From assembly GCA_026225275.1 (NCBI GenBank), contig JAMFSL010000016.1, forward strand, positions 1 through 64,000: a stretch of DNA of 64,000 bases, written 5' to 3'. The position numbers and the translations under genes are program-made. The stretch's first letter is position 1; every line of letters begins with the position of its first letter. The DNA is from Puia dinghuensis (GTDB lineage Bacteria > Bacteroidota > Bacteroidia > Chitinophagales > Chitinophagaceae). Below the pieces are notes generated by a model. That model was not told where the DNA came from. It worked only from the letters and a program-made list of their open reading frames with translations, and searched no databases. Below, in pieces: positions 43,282 to 53,088 of this stretch.

Positions 43282-46200
43282 TTACCTAATCAAAGTTATA
43301 TCTCCTTTCTTGATTATGTGCGTTCCATTCGAAAAATCTGCCGACAGGGTGTAGGCATATACATCCATCGGCTGGATCTCCCCCCGATAGGTCCCATCCC
43401 AGCCGATCGCCGGGTCCACCGACTCGAAAACGATCTTACCCCAGCGATTATATATTCTGAAATCCATATGTGTAATACCAAAGCCCATCACCTTAATAAT
43501 CGCATTTTGCCCAAAACGCCCCGGCGTAAATGCATTCGGTACGTCCAGCAATGGATTGATCAGGGCATCTATAGCATGACAGACGGTATCGATACAACCC
43601 GCCGTATTGGTTGTCTGCAGGCAGACCAGGAAAGAATCGGTTTGATTGTACAGGTATTGTACGGTATCGGTCGTCGTTCTCACTATCGAATCCCCGTCCC
43701 CGAACAGCCATTTGTAGGATGCCCCGCCGATCGACTCATTCGTAAAGACAAATGGGGTATTGGCTACCGGCGTCTCCGGCGAATAGGAAAAGGCCGCCGT
43801 TGGTGCGTTACTCACCGTAATGATGAATTGGGTGGAATCCCTTTGATTACAGGTGGTCGTATCTATTTCCAGCAGGCTGATGGTATACGTTCCCGGATTG
43901 GGATAGACATGCACAGGACTGACATCCGTCGAATCGACAGGAGTGCCATCCCCAAAATTCCAGTAGAACTGCAGCCCGCCCAGCGAAGTATTGTTGAAAG
44001 TGGCTGTATATGGCGCACAGCCTGTCGCCGGGGTAACGAACTGCGCCTTCGCCACCGGCGAGACACGCAAGGTCTCGATTGCCGTATCAGGATAATTGCA
44101 ATAGGACGTGTCGACCATGAAAAGATCGACGATATAGGTGCCGGGACTCTGGTAACTGTGAACCAGCGAACCCAGGCCATCCGGGATGAGCGCTGAACCA
44201 TCCCCGAAATTCCAGACGAACGACGCCGGCCCAAAGGGTTTGCCCGCGGGAGCAGTAGACAAATTAGTAAAGTCATAGGTCAGGGACGTACAGGGCTCAT
44301 TGAGATCTTTTACCGCGCTGAAATCGACCAGCGCCTTGTTTGTCCGGCCTATCACATGCCGGTAGGAGGTATCCGCGATGTTACAGCTATTGCTATCGAT
44401 GGCGACCATCATGATGGTATAGGTACCCGGTAAGGTATAAGTATGGAAAACTTCATAGTTGGTGGTGGCCGTGTCGGGCGATCCGTCGCCGAAATTCCAG
44501 ATATAGCTTACCGCGTTACGGATCGTATCCTGCAGCTCCGCATTCAGCGGTACGCAGCCTGACGTGTCGTTCAACCGCCCGTTCACACTGGCACGCAATC
44601 CCGCCGCCACCCCTGCAAAGTTAAAAGCTATCTTGACTGCTGCCTCGTTGCAACCGGTAGGTAGTGCCGCATTGATTGTCGACCATGCACCGATGGTTGT
44701 CGGAAAAGGACTCGAAGCGTTCCCGCCGCAGTTGGCACAGATCCCCTGGTAAATGGTGCCACTCTGGTCATACCGGCTGGTACCCCCATCCACATGCTCA
44801 CTGATGCTCTCGTTATTATCATTCTGGCCGAAAAAAGTTCCGTATAACAGGGCGCTGGAATTTTTCTGCAGGACGATAAAATAAAAATCCCGGTTATCAC
44901 TTACCCGCTTGACCGCATTCGAAGTGACCGGCATGCCGGCCGTCCCCAATAGTGCATATGGATTATCCCCATTTCCAAGGATCCAGCCCCCCCAGCCGCT
45001 GACATAGATATTTTCACAACGGTCTATCAGGAAGGCAACCGGCGAAATATTCGGATCGCCAGTGGCAGCAGAGGAAGTCGTCCCGAAAGTCGTTGAAAAC
45101 ACATAGGCCGACAAATCCGGCTGCATTTTGCTGACAAATTGCCTGGCCCCCGCATTATAATAGGGAGCGTTCACGACCGGCCAGACACCGTTGGTAGTCC
45201 CCATGACATAAGGAAATCCCTGCTTATCGAACTGGATACCGTAAATGGATTCCGCCTGGGCCGTACCCAGGTAGGTTGTCTTTTTCTGTGTCGTTCCGTC
45301 TGCGGAGATCTGCGTGACAAATCCATCACAGATACCCCCGTTGTACGAAGGTTGCAAGACACCCGCTTTGTCTCCTGGGAAATTGGTACTGCTGGTCGCC
45401 CCGGCCACATAAATATCCGTCGTCAGGGGATTCACCCGCAGCACAAAACCGCCATCGTCCCCGCTCCCCCCCAAAAAACTACTCCATATCAGGTTAGTAC
45501 ATTTTGGATCTATTTTCAACACCACCGCATCCTGCAGGCCGCCGCCAAAGTTCGGCTGAAAGACAGAACCCACGATAGGGAAAGCCCCCGCCGACCCCGT
45601 CGACCCCGAAGACTGCGTACTGGTCGTCACCAGAATATTGTTATTCCCGTCCAGAATGACTTCACTCCGGGAATCATCGCCATAATTACGGATCAGGCCC
45701 TGCGCCACGTCGCCGTGCCCGCTCCTCAGTTGGTCTGCCATATTCACCCCATCGTCACCGCTCCCGCCGATACGGATGCATCCTATCATACTACTGCCAC
45801 TTGGATTGAGCATAGCCACGAATATATCTGCGCCACCGCCACTGCCCGCTTCGGTCATAAAAGGAAAATTTGCCGAATACGTCCGGCCCAGGACGATCAG
45901 ATCACCCTGCGCATCCGTGATCATGCTGTGCGGTGTCTCGTTATCATCGCCCCCGAGAAAGGTCGCGTAGACCTTGTCAGCGCCGTTAGGGCTCAATTTC
46001 AGAATGCCTACATCGAAGGAGCCACCCCCGAATGCCGGCTGCAGCGCCCCGGTAGTGAAAGGATACGCATTGCCCCATACGATGCCCCCGGCAAAAAAAC
46101 TGCCGTCCGGCCCCGGCGTCGCCGTAAAGCCCCAGTTACTGACCTTACTGCCCGTAAACGAACAGAACACAATGGTAGGATCGATGATCAGCGTCGCATC

Positions 46201-46926
46201 GGCATCATGACTATCCACATCGAAAGACACGGTATTACCATCGTGGACCACATAGCGGCAATGGACCTCCGCCCTGCCCTTCCGCTGATCGAAAGTATAA
46301 GAGTAAGGAGACAGTTGCGTCACGTCGCCCACAGAAGTCGCCACAATCAGCTGATCCTTTTTCGTACTCAGCCTGTTGACCCCGTCATACTTCATCCGGA
46401 TCCGGCTGACATCCGCCCCGGGATGGACGATCAGATCATATTTCAGTTGACCTGCATTGGTATAATAACGGATATCAATACCCGGGTAAAGATCATGATA
46501 GGTCACTCCCTGGTAAACTTTGCAGTTGGCCGCCCACTTGGAACGATCATTGCCGATAAAATAATTATTGTAGCCCGGCAACGCCTTGTCAGGAACGATC
46601 GTAATTTGATCGTTGGCGCCGACGAAATTCATCCGGTAAGCATGCGACCGGAGAGAATCGCCGCTGCTACCGGTCTTTCTACCTGCCTCTTTACCGCCGT
46701 GACGTTCGTCCGACAATCTCTTCACATCGTCCGGGTTAAATAGCAATGCAGTGTACCCCCCTTTCTCCAGGAAAAGGTGCCCGTTGCTGATCTCGCCACG
46801 GAATTTTACCCGGCTGTCCCATTGCCCCTTGTTCTCGACGAATTCAATGTTGGAAGTTCCCACCTGGGCAACCCCTTTCAGGCAAACAAGCATCAGCCAG
46901 GCAGCGATATAGTACCCTCTGCTCAA
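43282..46926 (-). CDS. SBBP/PKD surface protein with T9SS type B sorting domain (paralogue 1)
   Basis: A 1214-aa exported protein. The N-terminal domain starts FVENKGQWDSRVKFRGE, a conserved module preceding beta-propeller repeats. Residues about 250-780 contain SBBP-type repeats (FLGGDDNETPHSMITDAQGD, WSSFLGGSGDDGGF, VSGWGG). Four PKD domains follow (WNFGDGSP, WNFGDGSA, WNFGDGTP, WLFGDGDS), then the type B sorting domain (VPNAFTPGRFGQNAIIKV, FRIYNRWGKIVFESVD, GWDGTYRGEIQPMDVYAYTL). The only in-frame start with a signal peptide is TTG at 46926. An ATG at 46940 (TAATG with the upstream stop) is in another frame and could be joined by removing one T. Secretion is probably by T9SS with the adjacent PorP/SprF. 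Confidence 0.88.
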   Translation of the reverse strand: MSRGYYIAAWLMLVCLKGVAQVGTSNIEFVENKGQWDSRVKFRGEISNGHLFLEKGGYTALLFNPDDVKRLSDERHGGKEAGRKTGSSGDSLRSHAYRMNFVGANDQITIVPDKALPGYNNYFIGNDRSKWAANCKVYQGVTYHDLYPGIDIRYYTNAGQLKYDLIVHPGADVSRIRMKYDGVNRLSTKKDQLIVATSVGDVTQLSPYSYTFDQRKGRAEVHCRYVVHDGNTVSFDVDSHDADATLIIDPTIVFCSFTGSKVSNWGFTATPGPDGSFFAGGIVWGNAYPFTTGALQPAFGGGSFDVGILKLSPNGADKVYATFLGGDDNETPHSMITDAQGDLIVLGRTYSANFPFMTEAGSGGGADIFVAMLNPSGSSMIGCIRIGGSGDDGVNMADQLRSGHGDVAQGLIRNYGDDSRSEVILDGNNNILVTTSTQSSGSTGSAGAFPIVGSVFQPNFGGGLQDAVVLKIDPKCTNLIWSSFLGGSGDDGGFVLRVNPLTTDIYVAGATSSTNFPGDKAGVLQPSYNGGICDGFVTQISADGTTQKKTTYLGTAQAESIYGIQFDKQGFPYVMGTTNGVWPVVNAPYYNAGARQFVSKMQPDLSAYVFSTTFGTTSSAATGDPNISPVAFLIDRCENIYVSGWGGWILGNGDNPYALLGTAGMPVTSNAVKRVSDNRDFYFIVLQKNSSALLYGTFFGQNDNNESISEHVDGGTSRYDQSGTIYQGICANCGGNASSPFPTTIGAWSTINAALPTGCNEAAVKIAFNFAGVAAGLRASVNGRLNDTSGCVPLNAELQDTIRNAVSYIWNFGDGSPDTATTNYEVFHTYTLPGTYTIMMVAIDSNSCNIADTSYRHVIGRTNKALVDFSAVKDLNEPCTSLTYDFTNLSTAPAGKPFGPASFVWNFGDGSALIPDGLGSLVHSYQSPGTYIVDLFMVDTSYCNYPDTAIETLRVSPVAKAQFVTPATGCAPYTATFNNTSLGGLQFYWNFGDGTPVDSTDVSPVHVYPNPGTYTISLLEIDTTTCNQRDSTQFIITVSNAPTAAFSYSPETPVANTPFVFTNESIGGASYKWLFGDGDSIVRTTTDTVQYLYNQTDSFLVCLQTTNTAGCIDTVCHAIDALINPLLDVPNAFTPGRFGQNAIIKVMGFGITHMDFRIYNRWGKIVFESVDPAIGWDGTYRGEIQPMDVYAYTLSADFSNGTHIIKKGDITLIR

Positions 46927-46941
46927 ATAGCATGTTTTTCA

Positions 46942-49900
46942 TTATCTGATCAACGTAATGTCCCCTTTCTTCGTAGCGCGTGTACCATCGGAAAATTCTG
47001 CCTCCAGTGTATATGCATACACATCCATCGGCTGCACAACCCCGCGATAGGTGCCGTCCCAGCCGTCATAAGGGTTATTACTCTGGAATACCAATTGGCC
47101 CCACCGGTTATAGATCCGCCAGGTCATGGCCGTAATACCGAAACCCTCGACCTTGATCACCGCATTCTGCCCAAAACGTCCCGGAGTGAAAGCATTGGGC
47201 ACATCCAGCAACGGATGAATGATCGCCTGCACCGCATGACAGACGGTATCTGTACACCCTTCCGCATTGGTGACGATCAGGCAGACATTAAAAGTATCGG
47301 ACTGGATATACAGATGAACGACGGTATCGGGCTCGGTCTTCGTCTCGAAAGTCCCATCCCCGAATTCCCAAAGATATTTCACCACCGGCGACGTGATCGG
47401 CGTAAAGACTGTTGGCGTATTCGACTGCGCTGGCGTAGGCTGATACGTAAAGTCCGCGGTGGGTTTGGATTGTAAAGTAATAGTAAAGCTGGTCGTATCC
47501 ACAATATTACAGGTGTTGGAATCCACCGCAATCAGCGTGATAGTATAGGAACCCGGATTGGGATAGAAATGTATGGGGTTCATATCTATCGAATCTATCG
47601 GGCTGCCATCGCCGAAATTCCAGTAATAAGTCTCACCACCGATGGAAGTGTTATTGAAAATCGCAGAGTCGGGGGCGCAACCCGTCGCCGGAATCTGGAA
47701 CTGGGCAATCACATTCTGCGCCACACTCACTATCCTGGTCGTGTCCAGCGGGTAATTGCAATAATTGGTGTCGACCAGCGACAAGGTGATACTATAACTC
47801 CCCGCCGATTGGAAAGAATGCGTGACCTGCGTCATACCAGCCGAAATACTAGCAGTCCCATCGCCAAAACTCCACTCGAAGGAACTATCTGTAAAAGGAA
47901 CGGCAGCCGGCGCCGTGGATAAATTAGTGAAGACGAAATTCAATGATGTACAGGGTGGTAGCTTGGCGAAATCGAAATCCACAGCCGCCGGGTTGTTCTT
48001 AACGACGATATCGTGGTACACCGTATCGGCCCCATTACAACTGTTGGGGTCGATGGCGATCAGCATGACCTGATAGGTACCCAACGCTGTATAAGTATGC
48101 GTTTCCGCGTAACTCGTAGTAGCCAGCGGCGGTGTGCCGTCGCCAAAATTCCAGATATAACTTACCGCATTACGGATGGTATCCTGAAATGACGCAGTCA
48201 GGGGAATACAACCCACACTATCCCCGCGACCATTCGTCACGGTCTTCAACCCTGCCGACACCCCCGCAAAATCGAACGCGATCTTTACCACTGCCTCATT
48301 ACAACCAGTGCTACCGGTACCGTTTTTTGTCTGGTAAGCACCTATGGTGGTAGGGAAAACGGAATTGCCGAAACAATTCGCACAGATCGCCTCATAAATC
48401 ACCCCCTGCGCATCAAACTGGCTGGTGCCCCCATCTACATGGTCGCCATAACTTGCACGGCTGGGATTGGGCTCGCCGAAAAAGCTGCCGTACAACTGGC
48501 TGGCCGCATTTTTCTGCAGGACGAAGAAATAAAAATCGCTGCCGTCCGTGATGGACTTGAGGGCGCCGCTCGTGGCCGTCAGCCCAAAGGTTCCGGCAGA
48601 CGTATAGTTTTCATAGTTGTTGGGACCTCCTCCCCATCCGGACACATATACATTCTCACATCGGTCTACCAGGAAGGCCGTCGGTGACATATTAGGAGCC
48701 CCGCCACCAGGGCCGAAATTGGCGGAAAACGTAATTCCCGACATATCCGGCTTCAGCTTGGTGATGAACTGATTGCCCGACGCCTGACCATTTTGGTTGA
48801 AAGGAGAATTGACAGTAGGGATAGTGCCACTGGTCGTACCGGTGACATACGGATTTCCTTCCTTGTCAAACTGGATCCCATAGATCATATCCGTCGAGGT
48901 AGTCCCGAAGTACGTGCTTTTCTCCAGCTTAGTGCCGTCATTACTGATCTGTGAGATAAAACCGTCGATCCCCCCGGCGAGCCCCGGCTGATATACGTTG
49001 GCGGCATTCGTCCCCGGAAATGGACTGCTCATGGTTCCGCCCGCTACCCAAATGCTGTTGTCCAGCGGACTGAGGGCCAGCACGAAAGCCGCATCGAGGC
49101 TACTGCCTCCCAGGTAAGAGGCGAATGTTACGCCGCTGAGGTTTGGAGGCAGCTTCAGCACCACTCCATCCTGGGTATTCCATGGTATGTCTTTATTATA
49201 GCTCGCGGCCGGGCTGCCCGGACCAGGCTGAAACACACCAGATGTGGTCGGAAAGTCAGGAGACTGCGTACAAGCCGCGATATAAATATTACCCGAACCA
49301 TCCAGTATCACCTCACTCCGGCCATCATCGCCATAATTCAACCGGAGATCAGCCGATCCTTCCACGTCATATTTAGGCCGGTAATTGACCCCATCAGGCC
49401 CGCTTCCGCCAATCCGGATGCTGCCGATCAGCCCCGTTCCTTCCGGATTGAATTTAGTGACGAAAAGATCATAGCCTCCTCCGGACCCCACCAGGCCGGT
49501 AGTCACCGGAAAATCAGGCGAACTGGTCCTTCCCGTAACGATCAGGTCGCCGCTATTATCGACTACCATGCTGTGTGGCTGCTCATCTCCCGAGCCGCCC
49601 AGATAGGTCGCATACACCCGTGTGGATCCATTCGAACTTAGCTTTATGATCCCGATATCGTATTCATAATCGCCGTCTTCCGCCAGCCCATTTTCGAATT
49701 GCTTATACGTCGTCTGGAAAGCTCCGGGGCTCACCAGGAATCCACTACCCGCACCCGAATTCCCCGATCCATTGGTCTCATCCAGTACGATCCCCGCCAT
49801 ATACACATTGCCGGAATTGTCGAAAGTGGCCGTATAGCCCCAATTGTCGGATTTGCTGCCCGTGAACGAACAGAAGATTTCAGTAGGATCGATCACCAGC

Positions 49901-50823
49901 GTGGCATCCGGGGAATAGTTTTGCACCGTAAACCCAACCCTGTTTCCACTCAGCAAAGTATAGCTGCAGGCCACCTCGGTCCGCCCGGAAGCATTCACCT
50001 GGTAAGCATTCGGCTCGAGCTCCTGCACGGTCCCTACCGAAGTCTCGATATACAACTTGTTTTTGCGGAGACTCAGACTGGCCTGCCCATCATATTGCAG
50101 GATGATCTGACGGGGATCGGCGCCCGGGTGAACCACAATATCATATTTCAGCGTGCCTTCACCCGTATAATAATGGATGTCGACCCCATTGTATATATTT
50201 TTATACACGACACCCTGATAGACCTTGCAGTGCGTTGTCCATCGCGTCTTATCCCCTACCATATAGTTGGTATAGTGGGTTAAAGCCTTTTCCGGAACAA
50301 TGGAGACATCATCCCTCCCGTTGACAAAGCTGACGCGATAGCTGTGAAGATGCATTAAAAACGGGTCCGAAGCGGTCCTGGATCCCCAACCGGCCGGCAA
50401 ACTTGCCCGCAGGCCCCCGTCGTTGGACTTTCCCCCTCCTCCCATTCCCGGCTGCAGTCCCTGTACCGGAGTGGCGCTTGTCGCAGACGCACCCCCTGCC
50501 GCTGTCGCCGCAGATCCCGTCGCACCTTTCTGCCATCCGCCCCTGCCGGAATTATCCCGCGGCGCCGATATTTTGGTCATCCAGAAATCCCCATGCAAAA
50601 GCTCCCCTACCCGTTTTAAGTCAGCAGTATCTTCCAGCAGGATCGTCACCCCTTTCCGTTGCATGAAAAGACTACCCATCGACATCTGCGCCTTGAACTG
50701 AACGGAAGAATCCCATTGTCCTTTATTCTCAACAAACTCAAGATAGGAAGAGCCCCCGGATTGTGCTGAGAGTTGAAGGGTGGATAGCGTGAGCAAAGTA
50801 AACAATAGGCCTAATCTTCCCAA
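46942..50823 (-). CDS. SBBP/PKD surface protein with T9SS type B sorting domain (paralogue 2)
   Basis: A 1293-aa tandem paralogue of the next gene with the same order: FVENKGQWDSSVQFKAQMSM module, SBBP propeller repeats (YLGGSGDEQPHSMVVDNSGD, FASYLGGSSLDAAF), four PKD domains and a type B sorting domain ending in KKGDITLIR. It differs by a Gly/Ala/Ser-rich insert of about 60 residues near residue 90. The conventional start is TTG at 50823 (GRLGLLFTLLTLSTLQLSAQ signal peptide). CTG at 50838 would add the basic leader KLNN and make a better signal peptide. No in-frame ATG exists before the signal. It ends 16 bp before paralogue 1, so the two are co-transcribed. Confidence 0.88.
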   Translation of the reverse strand: MGRLGLLFTLLTLSTLQLSAQSGGSSYLEFVENKGQWDSSVQFKAQMSMGSLFMQRKGVTILLEDTADLKRVGELLHGDFWMTKISAPRDNSGRGGWQKGATGSAATAAGGASATSATPVQGLQPGMGGGGKSNDGGLRASLPAGWGSRTASDPFLMHLHSYRVSFVNGRDDVSIVPEKALTHYTNYMVGDKTRWTTHCKVYQGVVYKNIYNGVDIHYYTGEGTLKYDIVVHPGADPRQIILQYDGQASLSLRKNKLYIETSVGTVQELEPNAYQVNASGRTEVACSYTLLSGNRVGFTVQNYSPDATLVIDPTEIFCSFTGSKSDNWGYTATFDNSGNVYMAGIVLDETNGSGNSGAGSGFLVSPGAFQTTYKQFENGLAEDGDYEYDIGIIKLSSNGSTRVYATYLGGSGDEQPHSMVVDNSGDLIVTGRTSSPDFPVTTGLVGSGGGYDLFVTKFNPEGTGLIGSIRIGGSGPDGVNYRPKYDVEGSADLRLNYGDDGRSEVILDGSGNIYIAACTQSPDFPTTSGVFQPGPGSPAASYNKDIPWNTQDGVVLKLPPNLSGVTFASYLGGSSLDAAFVLALSPLDNSIWVAGGTMSSPFPGTNAANVYQPGLAGGIDGFISQISNDGTKLEKSTYFGTTSTDMIYGIQFDKEGNPYVTGTTSGTIPTVNSPFNQNGQASGNQFITKLKPDMSGITFSANFGPGGGAPNMSPTAFLVDRCENVYVSGWGGGPNNYENYTSAGTFGLTATSGALKSITDGSDFYFFVLQKNAASQLYGSFFGEPNPSRASYGDHVDGGTSQFDAQGVIYEAICANCFGNSVFPTTIGAYQTKNGTGSTGCNEAVVKIAFDFAGVSAGLKTVTNGRGDSVGCIPLTASFQDTIRNAVSYIWNFGDGTPPLATTSYAETHTYTALGTYQVMLIAIDPNSCNGADTVYHDIVVKNNPAAVDFDFAKLPPCTSLNFVFTNLSTAPAAVPFTDSSFEWSFGDGTASISAGMTQVTHSFQSAGSYSITLSLVDTNYCNYPLDTTRIVSVAQNVIAQFQIPATGCAPDSAIFNNTSIGGETYYWNFGDGSPIDSIDMNPIHFYPNPGSYTITLIAVDSNTCNIVDTTSFTITLQSKPTADFTYQPTPAQSNTPTVFTPITSPVVKYLWEFGDGTFETKTEPDTVVHLYIQSDTFNVCLIVTNAEGCTDTVCHAVQAIIHPLLDVPNAFTPGRFGQNAVIKVEGFGITAMTWRIYNRWGQLVFQSNNPYDGWDGTYRGVVQPMDVYAYTLEAEFSDGTRATKKGDITLIR

Positions 50824-50859
50824 GTTATTGAGTTTCAGATTTATTTTTCGCTAATGTCT

Positions 50860-50891
50860 GACCCTTACGGGTCTGACGGCCTTCGGCCGTC
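50860..50891. terminator. Double hairpin between recG and the PKD genes
   Basis: GACCC-TTAC-GGGTC (50860-50873) and GACGGCC-TTC-GGCCGTC (50875-50891) are perfect stems one base apart. They lie in the 87-bp gap after the recG stop and before the next co-directional start, so they probably terminate the recG transcript. A GTCTGAC direct repeat (50856-50862 and 50871-50877) overlaps them. Confidence 0.55.
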
Positions 50892-50910
50892 TATGAAGTC
50901 GATCTGTAAG

Positions 50911-53088
50911 TTACGAAATTTTGCTCCAGCCGGTCTTACCCCTCTGGGACTGCAGATAATCCTTCAGCACCCTGTTTCCCTCCTCCGCCAGCTCGGGGTC
51001 CGCCCCAAGGATCGACTCCACCCGCTCCCGGGCCAGTACCAGCCATCCCCGATCCTCTACGATACTCGCCAGCTTAAAGTTTAGCAGGCCACTCTGTCTC
51101 GTCCCTTCAATATCCCCCGGTCCCCTGATTTCCAGGTCCTTTTCTGCAATTTTGAAGCCATCATTGGTCTCGGTGAGGATATTCATCCGTTCCCGGGCCT
51201 CTTTGCCCAGCCGGGGTCCTGTCAATAAGATACAATAGCTCTTTTCAGCCCCCCGTCCCACCCGACCCCGCAACTGGTGCAGCTGGGACAACCCGAATTT
51301 CTCCGCACTCTCGATCACCATCACCGTTGCATTGGGCACATTCACCCCTACCTCGATCACGGTGGTAGCCACCATGATCTGCGTTTCCCGCAATACGAAC
51401 CGCCGCATGTTGGTATCCCGCACTATATTCGTCTGGCGGCCATGCACCATGCTGATCCAGTATTTCGGCTCGGGGAACCACGCCTTCACATTCTCATACC
51501 CCTTCTTCAGATTCTCATAATCCATACTCTCAGACTCCTCGATCAGCGGGAAGATAATATACACCTGCCTCCCCTTCCCAATCTCATGTCGGATGAAATC
51601 CATGACCTGGGGCCTCCTGTCTTCGAAACGATGCACGGTAGAGATTGGTTGCCTGCCAGGCGGCAATTCATCCATTACACTATAGTCCAGGTCACCATAT
51701 GCTGTCATCGCCAACGTTCGCGGTATCGGCGTTGCAGTCATGACCAATACGTGGGGAACAACTTCTGCCTTATTCCACAGGCGGGCCCGCTGGGCCACGC
51801 CAAAACGATGCTGTTCATCCACAATCGCCAGTCCCAGCCGCTGAAATTGCACCGACTCCTCCAGTACAGCGTGTGTCCCGATCAGGATATGCAGCCGCCC
51901 TTCCCGGGCCAGCTCCAGCACCTCCTTCCGCGATTTCGACTTGGATGAACCCGTCAACAGCCTTACCTCTACCGGCATCTCCTTTAACAAAGCGGTAATA
52001 CCCTCATAATGCTGTTTCGCCAATATCTCTGTGGGAGCCATCATACAGGCCTGAAACCCATTGTCTAAGGCCAGCAGCATCGCCAGCAGGGCCACAATGG
52101 TCTTGCCACTGCCCACATCTCCCTGCAACAAACGATTCATCTGCCGCCCGGAACCCGTATCGCGGCGAATCTCCTTCAACACCCGCTTCTGCGCGCCTGT
52201 CAGCTCAAAAGGTAAATATTGGGTGTAAAATTGGTTGAATAGAGCCCCCACCTGCGAAAAAGTCACCCCTTTGGACGAACGGTGGCGCCTGGACTTGATC
52301 AGACCCAACCGCATCTGCGCTAAAAATAGCTCTTCGAACTTGAGCCGGTACAACGCCTGCCTGTATAAAGCAGGCTGTGACGGAAAATGGATCTGCCGGT
52401 AGGCTTCATACCGGGACAGCCAACGGGTCGCCCGGCCGGTCTCGGGATCGGGATATTCCATGGTCATTTCAGGAAGGTTCTCCGGTAAGTCTTTTTCCTT
52501 TAACATGCCCAGTAAGGTCTGCGTCAGCTTTCCCAACTGCCGCCCCCCCAGGCCCCGTACCTTCAGCTTCTCGGTGGCAGGATACACCGGCTCCAGGAAT
52601 TCCGGCCGCTCCCCGCTATTACCGTCCCGTACTTCTATTTCAGGATGCGTCAACTGGGGACTGCCCTGAAAATGACTCACCCGGCCGAAAACCAGATAAT
52701 CACCCGCCACCTGCACCAATTTTTGTACGCCATTGATCCCCTGGAACCAGATAAGCTGTATCGTACCGGAACTATCGCGCAACTCCGCCACCAGCCTCCT
52801 GCTCCGCTTGTCGCCAAGCAATTCCACGCTGATCACCCGCCCCGCCAGCTGGACATATTCCGTCGCCGGACCGATCTCCCGGATCAGATTGATCCGGGTC
52901 CTGTCGACATGCCGGTAAGGGAAATGTTCCAGCAGATCCCCAAAGGTAAAAATGCCCAGCTCCTTCTGTAATAGCTCCGCCCGCACAGGGCCTACGCCCT
53001 TGAGATACTCTATCGGATTCCCCAGTATGGATGCAATGATCTGAATAGTACCGTTATTTAACGAATCGATGATGATGGCCCGGGGCAA
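50911..53088 (-). CDS. recG: ATP-dependent DNA helicase RecG
   Basis: A 725-aa branched-DNA helicase acting on stalled forks and Holliday junctions. The wedge/OB domain (LEHFPYRHVDRTRINLI, FGRVSHFQGSPQLTHPE) is followed by helicase motifs: Walker A LLQGDVGSGKTIVALL, DEQHRFGVAQR, motif III VMTATPIPRTLAM, motif V TTVIEVGVNVPNA and motif VI QLRGRVGRG. The TRG region near FKIAEKDLEIRGPGDIEGT is complete. The sole conventional start is TTG at 53088, but that codon is part of a TAACTTTG promoter-like box. It also lies 2 nt after the upstream gene's stop. A non-ATG start nearer the usual ASILGNPIEYLKGVGP beginning is possible. Confidence 0.93.
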   Translation of the reverse strand: MPRAIIIDSLNNGTIQIIASILGNPIEYLKGVGPVRAELLQKELGIFTFGDLLEHFPYRHVDRTRINLIREIGPATEYVQLAGRVISVELLGDKRSRRLVAELRDSSGTIQLIWFQGINGVQKLVQVAGDYLVFGRVSHFQGSPQLTHPEIEVRDGNSGERPEFLEPVYPATEKLKVRGLGGRQLGKLTQTLLGMLKEKDLPENLPEMTMEYPDPETGRATRWLSRYEAYRQIHFPSQPALYRQALYRLKFEELFLAQMRLGLIKSRRHRSSKGVTFSQVGALFNQFYTQYLPFELTGAQKRVLKEIRRDTGSGRQMNRLLQGDVGSGKTIVALLAMLLALDNGFQACMMAPTEILAKQHYEGITALLKEMPVEVRLLTGSSKSKSRKEVLELAREGRLHILIGTHAVLEESVQFQRLGLAIVDEQHRFGVAQRARLWNKAEVVPHVLVMTATPIPRTLAMTAYGDLDYSVMDELPPGRQPISTVHRFEDRRPQVMDFIRHEIGKGRQVYIIFPLIEESESMDYENLKKGYENVKAWFPEPKYWISMVHGRQTNIVRDTNMRRFVLRETQIMVATTVIEVGVNVPNATVMVIESAEKFGLSQLHQLRGRVGRGAEKSYCILLTGPRLGKEARERMNILTETNDGFKIAEKDLEIRGPGDIEGTRQSGLLNFKLASIVEDRGWLVLARERVESILGADPELAEEGNRVLKDYLQSQRGKTGWSKIS

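Noticed and set aside
43240-44196. 318-codon plus-strand open frame
   Set aside because: Antisense to the end of the 1214-aa PKD gene, with the same biased composition and no recognisable motif.
45139-46743. 534-codon open frame on the plus strand
   Set aside because: It is the antisense shadow of the SBBP/PKD gene; the translation is Arg/Ile/His-rich with no domain, as expected opposite GC-rich coding sequence.
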